Positions 42,129 through 50,803 of a stretch of 64,000 bases of DNA are shown piece after piece. The translations under genes were made by a program, and so were the position numbers. The stretch comes from Arthrobacter sp. StoSoilB5 (lineage in GTDB: Bacteria; Actinomycetota; Actinomycetes; Actinomycetales; Micrococcaceae), in the NCBI RefSeq assembly GCF_019977235.1, contig NZ_AP024646.1, forward strand, positions 1,364,001-1,428,000, given 5' to 3'. The notes below the pieces were generated by a model. It ran no database searches. It saw nothing but the letters and a program-made list of their open reading frames with translations, and was not told the DNA's origin. The first letter of the stretch is position 1. Every line of letters starts with the position of its first letter.

Positions 42129-42808
42129 GAGGAGGGCGTGGGGGTTCCAGAGGGCGCAGCAGCCTGATCCGCAGATTTAACCACTGCCGCCGCGAGCGTG
42201 GCGAACTCATCGAGGTTGGCCGTGCCGCTGAGGATGATGGTAGTGCCTCGGTACTGGAGCACCATGCTCCGCTTGTCCTTGCCGGAATCACGCAGTTCCC
42301 AATCCTGGCCGCCAGCGTTGCGGACGCCGGTGACAGGAAGGTTGCCGGTCTGCTGCAGCACCCACGTGGGATTCGACTTGGTGGTCTGGGTCAGGCCGAT
42401 GAAGGCTTCCTTGGGAGTCAGGTAGCCAACCTCCCAGGTAGGCACGCCCGTCCCCGAGCCGGATTCCCAGCGGGCGTAGTTCGGCCTGAATGTGTCGCCC
42501 GTTTCCGGCGTGACTGGTGTGAATCCCGCCACATCCGCAGCGTTGCGGGCTATGGAAGCGACATCGACGGCTGGCCGAAACCCTTCGCCCTTGGGGGCAG
42601 GGTTCATCAGCACCACAGGAAGGAACGCGAGGACGCACAGCACCAAGGCAATGATCATGCCAATGACGGATGCGTTGGCCCGCTTGGCGGCTTTTGCCGG
42701 AATGACGGGTTTATAAGGGACATCCGAGGCATCCGGGGCGCTGTTGCGGTTTGCCGCTGCTGCCTCGGGCTCATTGCCGGCAGTGGGCTTGTCCTGCGTT
42801 TCACTCAC
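42125..42808 (-). CDS. DUF4245 family membrane protein
   Basis: A 227-aa protein. The N-terminal 55 residues are hydrophilic, followed by one transmembrane segment (ASVIGMIIALVLCVLAFLPVVLM) and an extracytoplasmic domain with ARWESGSGTGVPTWEVGYLTPKEAFIGLTQT, WELRDSGKDKRSMVLQYRGTTIILSGTANLDEFATLAAAV. This is the DUF4245 family (PF14030), placed next to glpX in actinobacteria (Rv1100 by position). Function unknown. The start is uncertain: GTG 42808 has GACTAT 6 nt upstream, which would make it leaderless, but GGAGG lies only 1 nt from it. Confidence 0.8.
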   Translation of the reverse strand: MSETQDKPTAGNEPEAAAANRNSAPDASDVPYKPVIPAKAAKRANASVIGMIIALVLCVLAFLPVVLMNPAPKGEGFRPAVDVASIARNAADVAGFTPVTPETGDTFRPNYARWESGSGTGVPTWEVGYLTPKEAFIGLTQTTKSNPTWVLQQTGNLPVTGVRNAGGQDWELRDSGKDKRSMVLQYRGTTIILSGTANLDEFATLAAAVVKSADQAAAPSGTPTPSS

Positions 42809-42964
42809 ACCTCCATAGTCCCTTATCCCAGCTGTGAACACACAACCGGGAACCTCACCGCTGGAATTGCCGGCCGTGGTCATCCAGCGACTCCAAGGGC
42901 ATGCGGCGACTATGATCGTTCATAGAGGGACCCCAGGTTGCCTCGTGCAACCGTGTCCGGTCCC

Positions 42965-42976
42965 GTGAATCGTCAC
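42965..42976 (+). promoter_or_regulatory. GTGA-N4-TCAC palindrome upstream of glpX
   Basis: GTGAATCGTCAC. A near-identical GTGAATTATCAC followed likewise by T lies upstream of the Bax-inhibitor gene at 20015-20026. Binding protein unknown. Confidence 0.3.
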
Positions 42977-42993
42977 TCGAAGAAGAGGTTCAA

Positions 42994-44031
42994 GTGTCTC
43001 CTGCACCAATGACCCAGCAGTATTCCACGATTTCGCCGTCGCTCGCCGTCGGCACCGACGAACCCGACCGCAACCTGGCGCTGGAACTCGTCCGTGTCAC
43101 CGAGGCCGCGGCTATTGCCGGTGGCCACTGGGTAGGTTTCGGCGACAAGAACAAGGCAGACGGCGCCGCCGTCGATGCCATGCGTTCGTTCCTTCACACC
43201 GTCCACTTCAATGGCGTCGTGGTCATCGGTGAAGGCGAAAAAGACGAAGCCCCCATGCTGTTCAACGGCGAGCAGGTTGGTGACGGCACCGGTCCTGAGT
43301 GCGACGTCGCCGTGGACCCCATCGACGGAACCCGCTTGACCGCCCTCGGCATCAACAACGCCCTCGCCGTCCTGGCAGTGGCGGAACGCGGCTCCATGTT
43401 CGATCCCTCCGCTGTTTTCTACATGGAAAAGCTGGTCACTGGTCCTGAAGCCGCAGACATGGTGGACCTGCGCCTGCCCGTCAAGCAGAACCTGCACCTG
43501 ATCGCCAAGGCCAAGGGCGTCAAGGTCAACCAGCTCAACGTCATGATCCTGGACCGCGACCGGCACCGCCCGCTCGTGGAGGAAATCCGCGAAGCCGGTG
43601 CACGCACCAAGTTCATCATGGACGGCGACGTCGCAGGTGCCATCGCAGCAGCCCGGTCCGGAACCGGCGTGGACGCCCTCATGGGCATCGGCGGCACCCC
43701 GGAAGGCATCGTTGCGGCCTGTGCCATCAAGTCACTGGGCGGTGTTATCCAGGGCCGTCTGTGGCCCACCTCGGACGACGAGAAGCAGAAGGCAATCGAC
43801 GCCGGACACGACCTCGACCGCGTCCTTTCCACCAACGACCTCGTCACCTCGGACAACTGCTACTTCGCAGCCACCGGTATCACCGACGGCGACCTCCTCC
43901 GCGGCGTTCGTTACCAGAAGGACCGCGTACTGACGCAGTCCATCGTGATGCGTTCCAAGTCCGGCACCGTGCGCTTCGTTGATGCTGAGCACCTCGCATC
44001 CAAGTGGGAGACGTACGCGCGCAAGCCGTAA
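42994..44031 (+). CDS. glpX: Class II fructose-1,6-bisphosphatase
   Basis: The gluconeogenic hydrolysis of fructose 1,6-bisphosphate. The 345-aa protein has WVGFGDKNKADGAAVDAMR near residue 48, GEGEKDEAPMLFNGEQVG (metal-binding acids), VAVDPIDGTRLTALG (DPIDGT Mg motif) and GIGGTPEGIVAACAIK. GTG 42994 has AGAAGAGG 5 nt upstream; an in-frame ATG at 43009 would remove five residues. The gene is divergent from DUF4245, the order also known in mycobacteria (Rv1099c). A large hairpin follows. Confidence 0.95.
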   Translation: MSPAPMTQQYSTISPSLAVGTDEPDRNLALELVRVTEAAAIAGGHWVGFGDKNKADGAAVDAMRSFLHTVHFNGVVVIGEGEKDEAPMLFNGEQVGDGTGPECDVAVDPIDGTRLTALGINNALAVLAVAERGSMFDPSAVFYMEKLVTGPEAADMVDLRLPVKQNLHLIAKAKGVKVNQLNVMILDRDRHRPLVEEIREAGARTKFIMDGDVAGAIAAARSGTGVDALMGIGGTPEGIVAACAIKSLGGVIQGRLWPTSDDEKQKAIDAGHDLDRVLSTNDLVTSDNCYFAATGITDGDLLRGVRYQKDRVLTQSIVMRSKSGTVRFVDAEHLASKWETYARKP

Positions 44032-44344
44032 CCTCCGCTGATGTCGCGTCCTTGACGCGCGAAAAGCGCCCCATCGCTCTGCGGCTATCTCCTCGTACCT
44101 CGTCGATTTGATGCCGCTGACGCGATAGGGCGCTTTTCGCTTGTCTGGATGCGATGGTGCCGCGGGTTCCGGTTTCGCGCTGTTTTGGAGTGGCCGGGCC
44201 GCGGGGTGTGCCGTCACCACCTACTTTGACTTGGGAACCCTGCCGACACGCCGTGATCTGCGGCGTGGCGCGGGGTAGCCCGCCTCAAAGTGGGTCGTGG
44301 CGGTACGGGCCGGACCTTCTGAGTTGGCCCGGCCCCCGGAGTGT
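44032..44344. other. 313-bp intergenic region glpX / femAB-like
   Basis: The first part holds a large imperfect palindrome (44054-44145, separate entry). The remaining 200 bp (44146-44344) are GC-rich with short G-runs, and I see no gene, promoter or repeat in them. Confidence 0.5.
44059..44140 (+). terminator. Long inverted repeat after glpX
   Basis: GCGAAAAGCGCCCCATCGC at 44059-44077 pairs with GCGATAGGGCGCTTTTCGC at 44122-44140 (18 of 19). Inside, GCGGC pairs with GCCGC, and outside GAC pairs with GTC. It can end transcription of glpX, although the loop is long. Confidence 0.5.
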
Positions 44345-45280
44345 TTAGCGGAGTTTGTCCCGGAGTTGCCTTGCCAGTTGGTAGGCGCGGTAGCGGAGTT
44401 TGTTCACTGGGAGGTCCCAGGTGCCGGGGTAGGCTACTTCGCGGCCTCCGAAGGACTTCTTGAAGGACGTGAAGCCGGCCCATTTATGGTCGGGCTGGTC
44501 CTCGGGGGCCACGCCCCAGAGGTCCACGTGCTTGAGGCCCTTCTCCTTGGCATCTGCCATGAGATTGACCAGCAGGGGAATGCCGGCACTGAGCTTGCGG
44601 TGGGTGTCATCCAAGGCGGCGTGGGCATAGGTGCGGGTGTCCGCGGAATCGTAGGTGAAAGCCGCAGCGATCGGCTCGCCTTCAAGTTCCGCTATGAAGA
44701 GCGTCCCTGCACCGGCGGGGAGCAATGATTCGGCCACCTGCGTGAGGTACTCGTCGCTTTGGGGCTTGAACCCGTTGCGTGCTGCCGTCAAGTGGAGGAA
44801 ATGCAGGAGGATCTTGATGTCCGCGGGATCCTGGGATGCCCGGAACGTCACGCCCTTCTTGTGGATGTTCCGGTACAGGTTCCGGTTGGTTGGCTTCATT
44901 CCGGCAAGGACGTCCTTGAAGTCGCCCTCGAGGTCCACGATCCAGCTCAACTCGGGCTGCTGGTTGACGGGCGCGGGCTGCAGGCCGCGTGCACGGAGCA
45001 GCTCGTCGGCCTCTGATGCCGTGAACCCTGCCGATGCGGGTTCCATGCGCACGAACACCGCACGCTCCTTTTTCGCCAATGCCACCAAAGCTGCCGTCGC
45101 GGCGTCGAAGGCGTCCACGGACTTTGCCACGGGCCCGTAAGGGGCGTAGATGACCTTGCCGGCCGGGTTCTTTTCCTCGATGGCGAGAAAGCTCCACCCG
45201 GGGCCGGACTGCTCATGGACCCGGCGGCCGAGCGAGCGCTGGACGTCAGCCCAAGCGGGCGACTGCAGAAAAAAGTCCAC
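44345..45280 (-). CDS. FemAB-like peptidoglycan interpeptide bridge aminoacyltransferase
   Basis: A 311-aa GNAT-fold ligase that probably adds an amino acid from aminoacyl-tRNA to the lipid II peptide side chain. Family segments are FFLQSPAWADVQRSLGRRV at the N-terminus, PELSWIVDLEGDFKDVLAGMKPTNRNLYRNIHKKGVTF in the middle and a C-terminal KGLKHVDLWGVAPEDQPDHKWAGFTSFKKSFGGREVAYPGTWDLPVN. The amino acid added is not predictable; Arthrobacter cross-bridges vary. GTG 45280 begins 3 nt after the manA stop, so the two are co-transcribed. Confidence 0.88.
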   Translation of the reverse strand: MDFFLQSPAWADVQRSLGRRVHEQSGPGWSFLAIEEKNPAGKVIYAPYGPVAKSVDAFDAATAALVALAKKERAVFVRMEPASAGFTASEADELLRARGLQPAPVNQQPELSWIVDLEGDFKDVLAGMKPTNRNLYRNIHKKGVTFRASQDPADIKILLHFLHLTAARNGFKPQSDEYLTQVAESLLPAGAGTLFIAELEGEPIAAAFTYDSADTRTYAHAALDDTHRKLSAGIPLLVNLMADAKEKGLKHVDLWGVAPEDQPDHKWAGFTSFKKSFGGREVAYPGTWDLPVNKLRYRAYQLARQLRDKLR

Positions 45281-45283
45281 GGC

Positions 45284-46534
45284 TCAGTTACCCAGTCCTG
45301 TGGTCACGGCGAAGGCAATGCTTGTATCGGTCGCGCCTTGCACAGGGTGCACGTTCACCGGGTTCTCCACCTCAGGGATGAAAGCGGCACCGCCGCGCTG
45401 CAGCGGAAGGTCGCTCTTGGGAGAGTCGAGCACCACGGATCCGGCAACAACCACGACGACGGCTGGACCGGACTGTGCCAGCGGCACCGGTTCGGCACCC
45501 GGGCCGAGTTCGATCCGCTGGAGCTGGAACTCCTTGAAGGGCGGGCGATACAGTTCCTGGCCAAACTCCGTGCCGCTGGCTTCAACGCGGGGCACGCCCA
45601 TCGATTCAAAACGGATGGTCTTGACGAGTTCCGGGACGTCAACGTGCTTTGGCGTGAGGCCGCCGCGCAGCACATTGTCCGAGGAAGCCATGACTTCTAC
45701 GCCCAGGCCGTGAAGGTAGGCGTGGACGTTGCCAGCCGGCAAGTACACGGCCTCGCCCGGCTGCAAGGACAGGTGGTTGAGGAGCAGGGAAATGAGCACG
45801 CCAGCATCGCCAGGGAAGGCCTCATTGATTCCCAGCATCGCCGCCAGCGCATCCTGGTGGGGCTCTTGGGGAGCGCCGGCACGCAGGACGGCCTCTACCT
45901 CGTGAATCGCATCGGAGGCGTCGGTGCCGCCCTGAATCAGGCGGGTGAAGGCAGCCTTGAGGGCTTGGGACTCGTCGGGCAGGCTGAGATCGGAGATGAC
46001 ACCGCTGATGACCGCAGGGACCTCCACCGCAGCGGAATCCAGCACTTTGGCAAGGTGCTCAAACACGCCCTTGGCTGCTGCAGGGGTGCGGAAGCCACAT
46101 AACGCCCGGAACGGGGTAAGCGCAAAGATCATCTCGGGTTTGTGGTTATCGTCCCGGTAGTTGCGTTCGGGGGAATCAGCGGGAATCCCAGCCGCATTCT
46201 CCCGGGCGAAGCCTTCGCGTGCTTGTTCCAAACTGGGGTGCACTTGCAAGGAAAGGGGCTGTTCCGCGGCCAGGAGCTTGGTAAGGAAGGGAAGCCGGGG
46301 CCCGAACTCGGCAAGGCTGGCGGTTCCCAGGAAATGCGTAGGATCCGTTGCGATCAGGGCATCGAGGGGTTGCGTAACTCCATTCGGGTGAATGGCCGTG
46401 GAAGGGGAGTCAGGGTGGGCGCCGATCCACATTTCTGCCTCCGGACCACCTGAGGCCGGCCGCCCCAGCAAGCCGGCGATCGCCGTCGTCGAACCCCACG
46501 CGTAGGGTCGCAAAACATTCTCAATCTGATACAC
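45284..46534 (-). CDS. manA: Mannose-6-phosphate isomerase, class I
   Basis: Interconverts mannose 6-phosphate and fructose 6-phosphate, supplying GDP-mannose for cell-envelope glycans. The 416-aa cupin enzyme has the zinc-binding QPLSLQVHPSLEQA near residue 95, HKPEMIFALTPFRALCGFR near 131 and LPAGNVHAYLHGLGVEVMASSDNVLRGGLTPKHVD near 260. GTG 46534 (YQIENVLRPYAWGSTTAI beginning) has AAGGA about 10 nt upstream. Confidence 0.94.
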   Translation of the reverse strand: MYQIENVLRPYAWGSTTAIAGLLGRPASGGPEAEMWIGAHPDSPSTAIHPNGVTQPLDALIATDPTHFLGTASLAEFGPRLPFLTKLLAAEQPLSLQVHPSLEQAREGFARENAAGIPADSPERNYRDDNHKPEMIFALTPFRALCGFRTPAAAKGVFEHLAKVLDSAAVEVPAVISGVISDLSLPDESQALKAAFTRLIQGGTDASDAIHEVEAVLRAGAPQEPHQDALAAMLGINEAFPGDAGVLISLLLNHLSLQPGEAVYLPAGNVHAYLHGLGVEVMASSDNVLRGGLTPKHVDVPELVKTIRFESMGVPRVEASGTEFGQELYRPPFKEFQLQRIELGPGAEPVPLAQSGPAVVVVVAGSVVLDSPKSDLPLQRGGAAFIPEVENPVNVHPVQGATDTSIAFAVTTGLGN

Positions 46535-46587
46535 GAAGGAAAGTCCTTATCGTCGCGCTGAACGTGAGGTGGTGGTGCTGCAGGGGG

Positions 46588-48258
46588 CTACAGCGGGGCG
46601 CACTGCCCATTGGTCGCCACGAGATCCCGTATGCCTTGCTCGTCGCCCTGGGCTTTGAGGCCGTTGAGTAGTTCTTCCGTGATGGGTGTGCCGTCCGGGG
46701 TGGTGGTCACCGGTGTGAAATCCGACGACGACGGAGACGGCTGCTGACCTGCTGGCGTCCTGGCCGGCAAGCCGCCGCGGACCGGGCCAGCCGCCGCGAC
46801 ATGAGAGCCCACAGTACTAGAGCCCGCAGTATTAGAACCCACAGCGCCGTTGTTGGACACCATGGAGTCATCGGCCTTGGGGCTGCCCTCGGAGGTCAGC
46901 AGTTCCTTGACCTTCGAGTGAATCAGGTCGAAGTCGGGCACTGTGGAGAACGAGGCATCAAAATCGGGCGGGCCAATAGTGAGGCGCTTGACTGGTTGGC
47001 TCTTGGACTTCAAGGCAAGGTCCACAAAGCTGCCGAGCTGCGCAGAGGAGATGTTGGACTCCACCACCTTGGTGCCTGCGTTGGCGATGTCCTCGAACTT
47101 GGTGAGCAACGTGCCGGGGTCCAGCTGCTTGAGCATGGCCTGCTGTACGCATTGCTGGCGGGCGATGCGGGCGTAGTCGTCAACGAATTCGCGGGAACGG
47201 CCGTACCACAATGCGTGGAAGCCATCCAGGTGTTGGTCGCCGGCCGGGATCCAGCCATCAGGCATGCCGTGGATTCCGTTGGCCTCGTCAGTCACGGGAC
47301 CACTGATGGGTACCCAGCCGCCAGCCTTGATGCGGATGCCGCCCATGGCATCGATGAGCTTGGCGAACCCGTCCATGTCCACCAGCACATACGCCTGCAC
47401 AGTGATCCCCAAGGTCCCGGACACAGCTTCAAGGGTTGCCTGGGCTCCGGGATCGGCAACCCCCGGGTACAGGTCCTTGTGGTTGTTGGTGACCTCGGTG
47501 TTGACGGCATTGATGAGGCATTCATCGCCGCAGTTGTAGCCGTCGGGATAGATCTTCCGCATGGGCGAGCCCTCGCTGAACTGTGCGTTCTGCAAGTTCC
47601 GGGGCACGGAAATGATGGCACTTTCACCGGTTTTGGCGTCCACGCTGATGACTGAAAGGCTGTCTGGACGCCGACCCGTCCGGTCATCACCGGCGTCGCC
47701 GCCCATCATCAGGAAGTTGTAGCGACCATCTACGGGATCGATGGCAGGGCCGGCGTCGAAAATGCTGCCGATCGCGTTGCGGCTGACGTTCAGCACGTAC
47801 GCAAGGTAGCCCAATGACCCGCTGGCGAGGACAGTTGCCACCGCAAGGACGACGGCAATGATGGGACGCATCCCGGGCGCCAGCAGGTTGGGCCGGATGA
47901 TCCGAAGCGTGTTCAGGAACAGATAGGCCCAGCCCAAAGCCAGGGCGATAAGGACAACGATGATGAACAGTGATCCCACGGGATGCGTCACGATGCTGAG
48001 CAGCAGGCTCCGGTTCACCAGCGCAATCAAAAGCGTCAGCACAGCCAGGGCCCACACTGTGAGTGTGACGCGCAGGGCCATGCGGCCCAGCTTTCGGTCG
48101 CCCGCGACGATCTGTGCGCTGCCGGGGATGAAGAGAGTGAGGAGGACCAGCACGAAGGCGCGTTTGGTCCGCACCGGGGCACTGGCCCCGGATGGATAGC
48201 GGACTGGATCAGTCAGGGCGGCACCTGACTCATTCGTGTTCTTGTGCATGGTGGTCAT
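46588..48258 (-). CDS. LytR-CpsA-Psr (LCP) family protein
   Basis: A 556-aa membrane protein that transfers glycopolymers such as teichoic acid or arabinogalactan onto peptidoglycan. Three or four N-terminal hydrophobic segments lead into the LCP catalytic domain from about residue 180 (YNFLMMGGDAGDDRTGRRPDSLSVISVDAKTGESAIISVPRNL, with conserved Asp and Arg; INAVNTEVTNN; LVDMDGFAKLIDAMGGI; LWYGRSREFVDDYARIARQQ). The tail of about 120 residues is low complexity (SNNGAVGSNTAGSSTVGS) with a short C-terminal conserved piece. It lies 11 nt behind purE in the purK-purE-LCP unit. Confidence 0.9.
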   Translation of the reverse strand: MTTMHKNTNESGAALTDPVRYPSGASAPVRTKRAFVLVLLTLFIPGSAQIVAGDRKLGRMALRVTLTVWALAVLTLLIALVNRSLLLSIVTHPVGSLFIIVVLIALALGWAYLFLNTLRIIRPNLLAPGMRPIIAVVLAVATVLASGSLGYLAYVLNVSRNAIGSIFDAGPAIDPVDGRYNFLMMGGDAGDDRTGRRPDSLSVISVDAKTGESAIISVPRNLQNAQFSEGSPMRKIYPDGYNCGDECLINAVNTEVTNNHKDLYPGVADPGAQATLEAVSGTLGITVQAYVLVDMDGFAKLIDAMGGIRIKAGGWVPISGPVTDEANGIHGMPDGWIPAGDQHLDGFHALWYGRSREFVDDYARIARQQCVQQAMLKQLDPGTLLTKFEDIANAGTKVVESNISSAQLGSFVDLALKSKSQPVKRLTIGPPDFDASFSTVPDFDLIHSKVKELLTSEGSPKADDSMVSNNGAVGSNTAGSSTVGSHVAAAGPVRGGLPARTPAGQQPSPSSSDFTPVTTTPDGTPITEELLNGLKAQGDEQGIRDLVATNGQCAPL

Positions 48259-48269
48259 CCGCTGCCTTC

Positions 48270-48833
48270 CTAGCGGCTGCTCCGGGCGGAAGCATTGGCA
48301 GGGGAGAAGACCTCTTCCACCTTGTGGCGCAGGTTTTCGCCCTTCTTGGTGGCGACGTCGTTCAACTCCTGGGCGAAGCGCAGCAGGTCTTCACGAAGAC
48401 GGACGGCAAGGTCGTCGGTGCCGGAGGCCAGCATCCGTACAGCCAGGAGTCCAGCATTGCGCGCACCGGCGATGGAGACAGTGGCAACCGGGACGCCGGC
48501 AGGCATTTGCACGATGGACAACAGTGAGTCCATGCCGTCCAAGGTCTTCAAGGGAACGGGGACGCCGATCACGGGCAGGGGAGTGACCGAAGCCAACATT
48601 CCAGGCAAGTGCGCAGCGCCGCCTGCTCCGGCGATGATGACGCGCAGGCCGCGCTCGTGTGCGGTCTGGCCGTAGCGAATCATTTCGGTGGGCATGCGGT
48701 GCGCGGAGACGACATCTGCCTCGAACGGGATGCCGAACTCAGCCAAGGCGTCCGCAGCGGCTTCCATGACCGGCCAGTCGGAGTCGGAGCCCATGACGAG
48801 CCCTACGAGTGGGGCTGTTGATTCTGACGTCAT
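48270..48833 (-). CDS. purE: N5-carboxyaminoimidazole ribonucleotide mutase
   Basis: Moves the carboxyl of N5-CAIR to make CAIR in purine synthesis. The 187-aa protein has the class I signature [60 protein letters not shown] and [25 protein letters not shown] 48833 overlaps the purK stop (ATGA), so the two enzymes acting in sequence are translationally coupled. Confidence 0.95.
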   Translation of the reverse strand: MTSESTAPLVGLVMGSDSDWPVMEAAADALAEFGIPFEADVVSAHRMPTEMIRYGQTAHERGLRVIIAGAGGAAHLPGMLASVTPLPVIGVPVPLKTLDGMDSLLSIVQMPAGVPVATVSIAGARNAGLLAVRMLASGTDDLAVRLREDLLRFAQELNDVATKKGENLRHKVEEVFSPANASARSSR

Positions 48834-50017
48834 TCGGTCTCCTCGGAGGTGGTCTGTGCAGGCATGCGGCCGTCACGGATGATGTTGGCCACCGCCGTGG
48901 CGCGTTGGCGGACGGAATCTACATCCGAGATTGAGGTGCCGGCCAGGTTGACATGCCCGATCTTTCGGCCTGGCCGCACGGACTTGCCATAGCAGTGCAC
49001 CTTCGCCGCCGGTTCATAAGCCAAGGCCATGGGGAAGGCTTCAAAGAGGTCCTGGTTGTCTCCACCCAGGAAGTTCTTCATGACAAATACCGGCGCTATG
49101 GCATCCGTGGCGCCCAGTGGAAGGTCCAGGACCGCCCGGAGATGCTGTTCGAACTGGCTGGTGATGGACCCGTCCTGCGTCCAGTGCCCCGTGTTGTGGG
49201 GGCGCATTGCGAGTTCGTTGATGAGGAATCCGGCGCCAACGCCTGGGGTTTCAAACAGCTCAGCAGCCATGACGCCCGTGACCCCGAGCTCGTTGGCAAT
49301 ACGTAGCGCAGCCTCCTCGGCTGCCGCCGCAACTTCGAGCGGGATGTTCGGGGCGGGGGCGATAACTTCGTCGCACACACCGTCCACCTGGATGGTGTGA
49401 ACAACGGGCCACGCACGTGATTCGCCACTGGGCGTGCGCGCAACAAGCGCGGAGAGTTCGCGGCTGAAGTCCACCTTGGCTTCTGCAAGCAGTGGGCTCA
49501 TTGACTGGAACCAGTCAGAAGTGCCAGCGGCATCATCAGCGGAGTCGACAATCCGGACGCCCTTGCCGTCGTAGCCGCCGCGCGGCGTCTTCAGCACCAC
49601 AGGCCAGCCGATCTTGTCGCCGAAAGCCACCAAATCTTCCACGGAGTCAACAGCGGCCCATTCCGGATTCGGCAGGCCGAGGCGATCGATGGCCGCGCGC
49701 ATGACGAGTTTGTCCTGGGCATTTACCAAGGCATCCGGTCCCGGCTGGACGTTCACACCGGCGTCGAGCAAGGCACGCAGGTGTTGCGTCGGAACGTGTT
49801 CGTGATCGAACGTGAGGACGTCCACGCCCTTGGAGAACTCGAGGAGAGCGTCAAGGTCTTTGTAGTCGCCAATGGGGGCGTTGGCCACAGCGGGGACAGC
49901 CGAAACGTCCTCGCCCTCAGCCAAAACACGTAGTTCGAAGCCTAAAGCGGTAGCGGGCGGGGCCATCATGCGGGCGAGCTGGCCGCCGCCAACAACACCA
50001 ATTACTGGAAAAGTCAC
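48830..50017 (-). CDS. purK: N5-carboxyaminoimidazole ribonucleotide synthase
   Basis: The ATP-grasp enzyme converting AIR, ATP and bicarbonate to N5-CAIR. The 395-aa protein starts [24 protein letters not shown], has [21 protein letters not shown] (ATP-binding Lys loop) near residue 135, and [35 protein letters not shown] near 265, with a C-terminal [16 protein letters not shown] 50017 has TAGGCT 7 nt upstream. It is the first gene of purK-purE-LCP. Confidence 0.95.
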   Translation of the reverse strand: MTFPVIGVVGGGQLARMMAPPATALGFELRVLAEGEDVSAVPAVANAPIGDYKDLDALLEFSKGVDVLTFDHEHVPTQHLRALLDAGVNVQPGPDALVNAQDKLVMRAAIDRLGLPNPEWAAVDSVEDLVAFGDKIGWPVVLKTPRGGYDGKGVRIVDSADDAAGTSDWFQSMSPLLAEAKVDFSRELSALVARTPSGESRAWPVVHTIQVDGVCDEVIAPAPNIPLEVAAAAEEAALRIANELGVTGVMAAELFETPGVGAGFLINELAMRPHNTGHWTQDGSITSQFEQHLRAVLDLPLGATDAIAPVFVMKNFLGGDNQDLFEAFPMALAYEPAAKVHCYGKSVRPGRKIGHVNLAGTSISDVDSVRQRATAVANIIRDGRMPAQTTSEETE

Positions 50018-50024
50018 AAGGTTC

Positions 50025-50030
50025 AGCCTA
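50025..50030 (-). promoter_or_regulatory. -10 hexamer of purK, leaderless geometry
   Basis: TAGGCT (minus strand) lies 7 nt before GTG 50017. An exact 11-bp tandem repeat (ATTCAGCCACT x 2, 50054-50075) lies upstream, near the expected -35 region. Confidence 0.5.
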
Positions 50031-50181
50031 CCGAACCAGCGGCCGGAACGCTGATTCAGCCACTATTCAGCCACTCTATGGTCACGATTTAAACCGGGCT
50101 TGGCCGTGGGCTGGCGGCGGACAGGGCCCCGGTATCGGCGTTCTCACAGGGGACTCAAAGGCAGCGCTTGGAAATGGGCGC

Positions 50182-50187
50182 TAAAAT
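50182..50187 (+). promoter_or_regulatory. Candidate -10 of the GtrA-like gene
   Basis: TAAAAT, about 44 nt before ATG 50231. It lies within the first codons of a longer in-frame reading from GTG/ATG near 50168, which argues for the shorter protein. Confidence 0.4.
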
Positions 50188-50230
50188 GGATCTGGCCCAT
50201 CGGCCCACTTTTCAACGGCCATGGAGGGTC

Positions 50231-50803
50231 ATGATCACCACACTTGCAGATCGCATCCGCGGACTTGCCTCACTTTTTTGGCGTGAGGTAGCAAAGTTCG
50301 GCGCCGTAGGCGGTGTTGCTTTTGTCATTGACTCAGCAGTTTACATCTGGCTCTTTTCGGGCCCGATGCACGGAAGCGAAGTCTGGGCCAAGGCCATCGC
50401 GACGATCGTTGCAAGCGTGTTCTCCTGGGTAGCCAACCGCTTCTGGACTTTCCGCCACCGCAAACAGGCGAACGTGGTCCGTGAAGCCGTGCTGTTTGCC
50501 GTGATGAATTTCGTCGGACTGCTGATCGCCTCCGGTTGTGTATGGTTCGCCAAGTACATCCTGGACTTGAATGACAAGCCGTCGCTGTTCATCGCAGGCA
50601 GCGTCGTGGGACTCATCCTGGGCACCATTTTCCGGTTCTTCGCGTACCGCTTCTGGGTCTTCAACGAAGAGCTGGACGCCGAGCCTGCTTACTCCCACGA
50701 CCACGAGATCATCGAACTGCACCACAAGCCCAAGGTGGACGCCGCGGAGGCTGCCGCTCCTGCGCCGCCCACCGGCGAATTCCCCTCGGTCAAGAACGGC
50801 TGA
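50231..50803 (+). CDS. GtrA-like membrane protein
   Basis: A 190-aa protein of the GtrA family (PF04138), four transmembrane helices, linked to moving undecaprenyl-linked sugars or assisting GT2 glycosyltransferases. Clear parts are FWREVAKFGAVGGVAFVIDSAVYIWLF, VASVFSWVANRFWTFRHRKQ and AGSVVGLILGTIFRFFAYRFWVFNEE. The 40-residue hydrophilic tail is extra. I use ATG 50231 (GGAGG just upstream) since the preceding 21 residues carry no family similarity. Its end overlaps the convergent TIGR03089 gene by 14 bp. Confidence 0.88.
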   Translation: MITTLADRIRGLASLFWREVAKFGAVGGVAFVIDSAVYIWLFSGPMHGSEVWAKAIATIVASVFSWVANRFWTFRHRKQANVVREAVLFAVMNFVGLLIASGCVWFAKYILDLNDKPSLFIAGSVVGLILGTIFRFFAYRFWVFNEELDAEPAYSHDHEIIELHHKPKVDAAEAAAPAPPTGEFPSVKNG

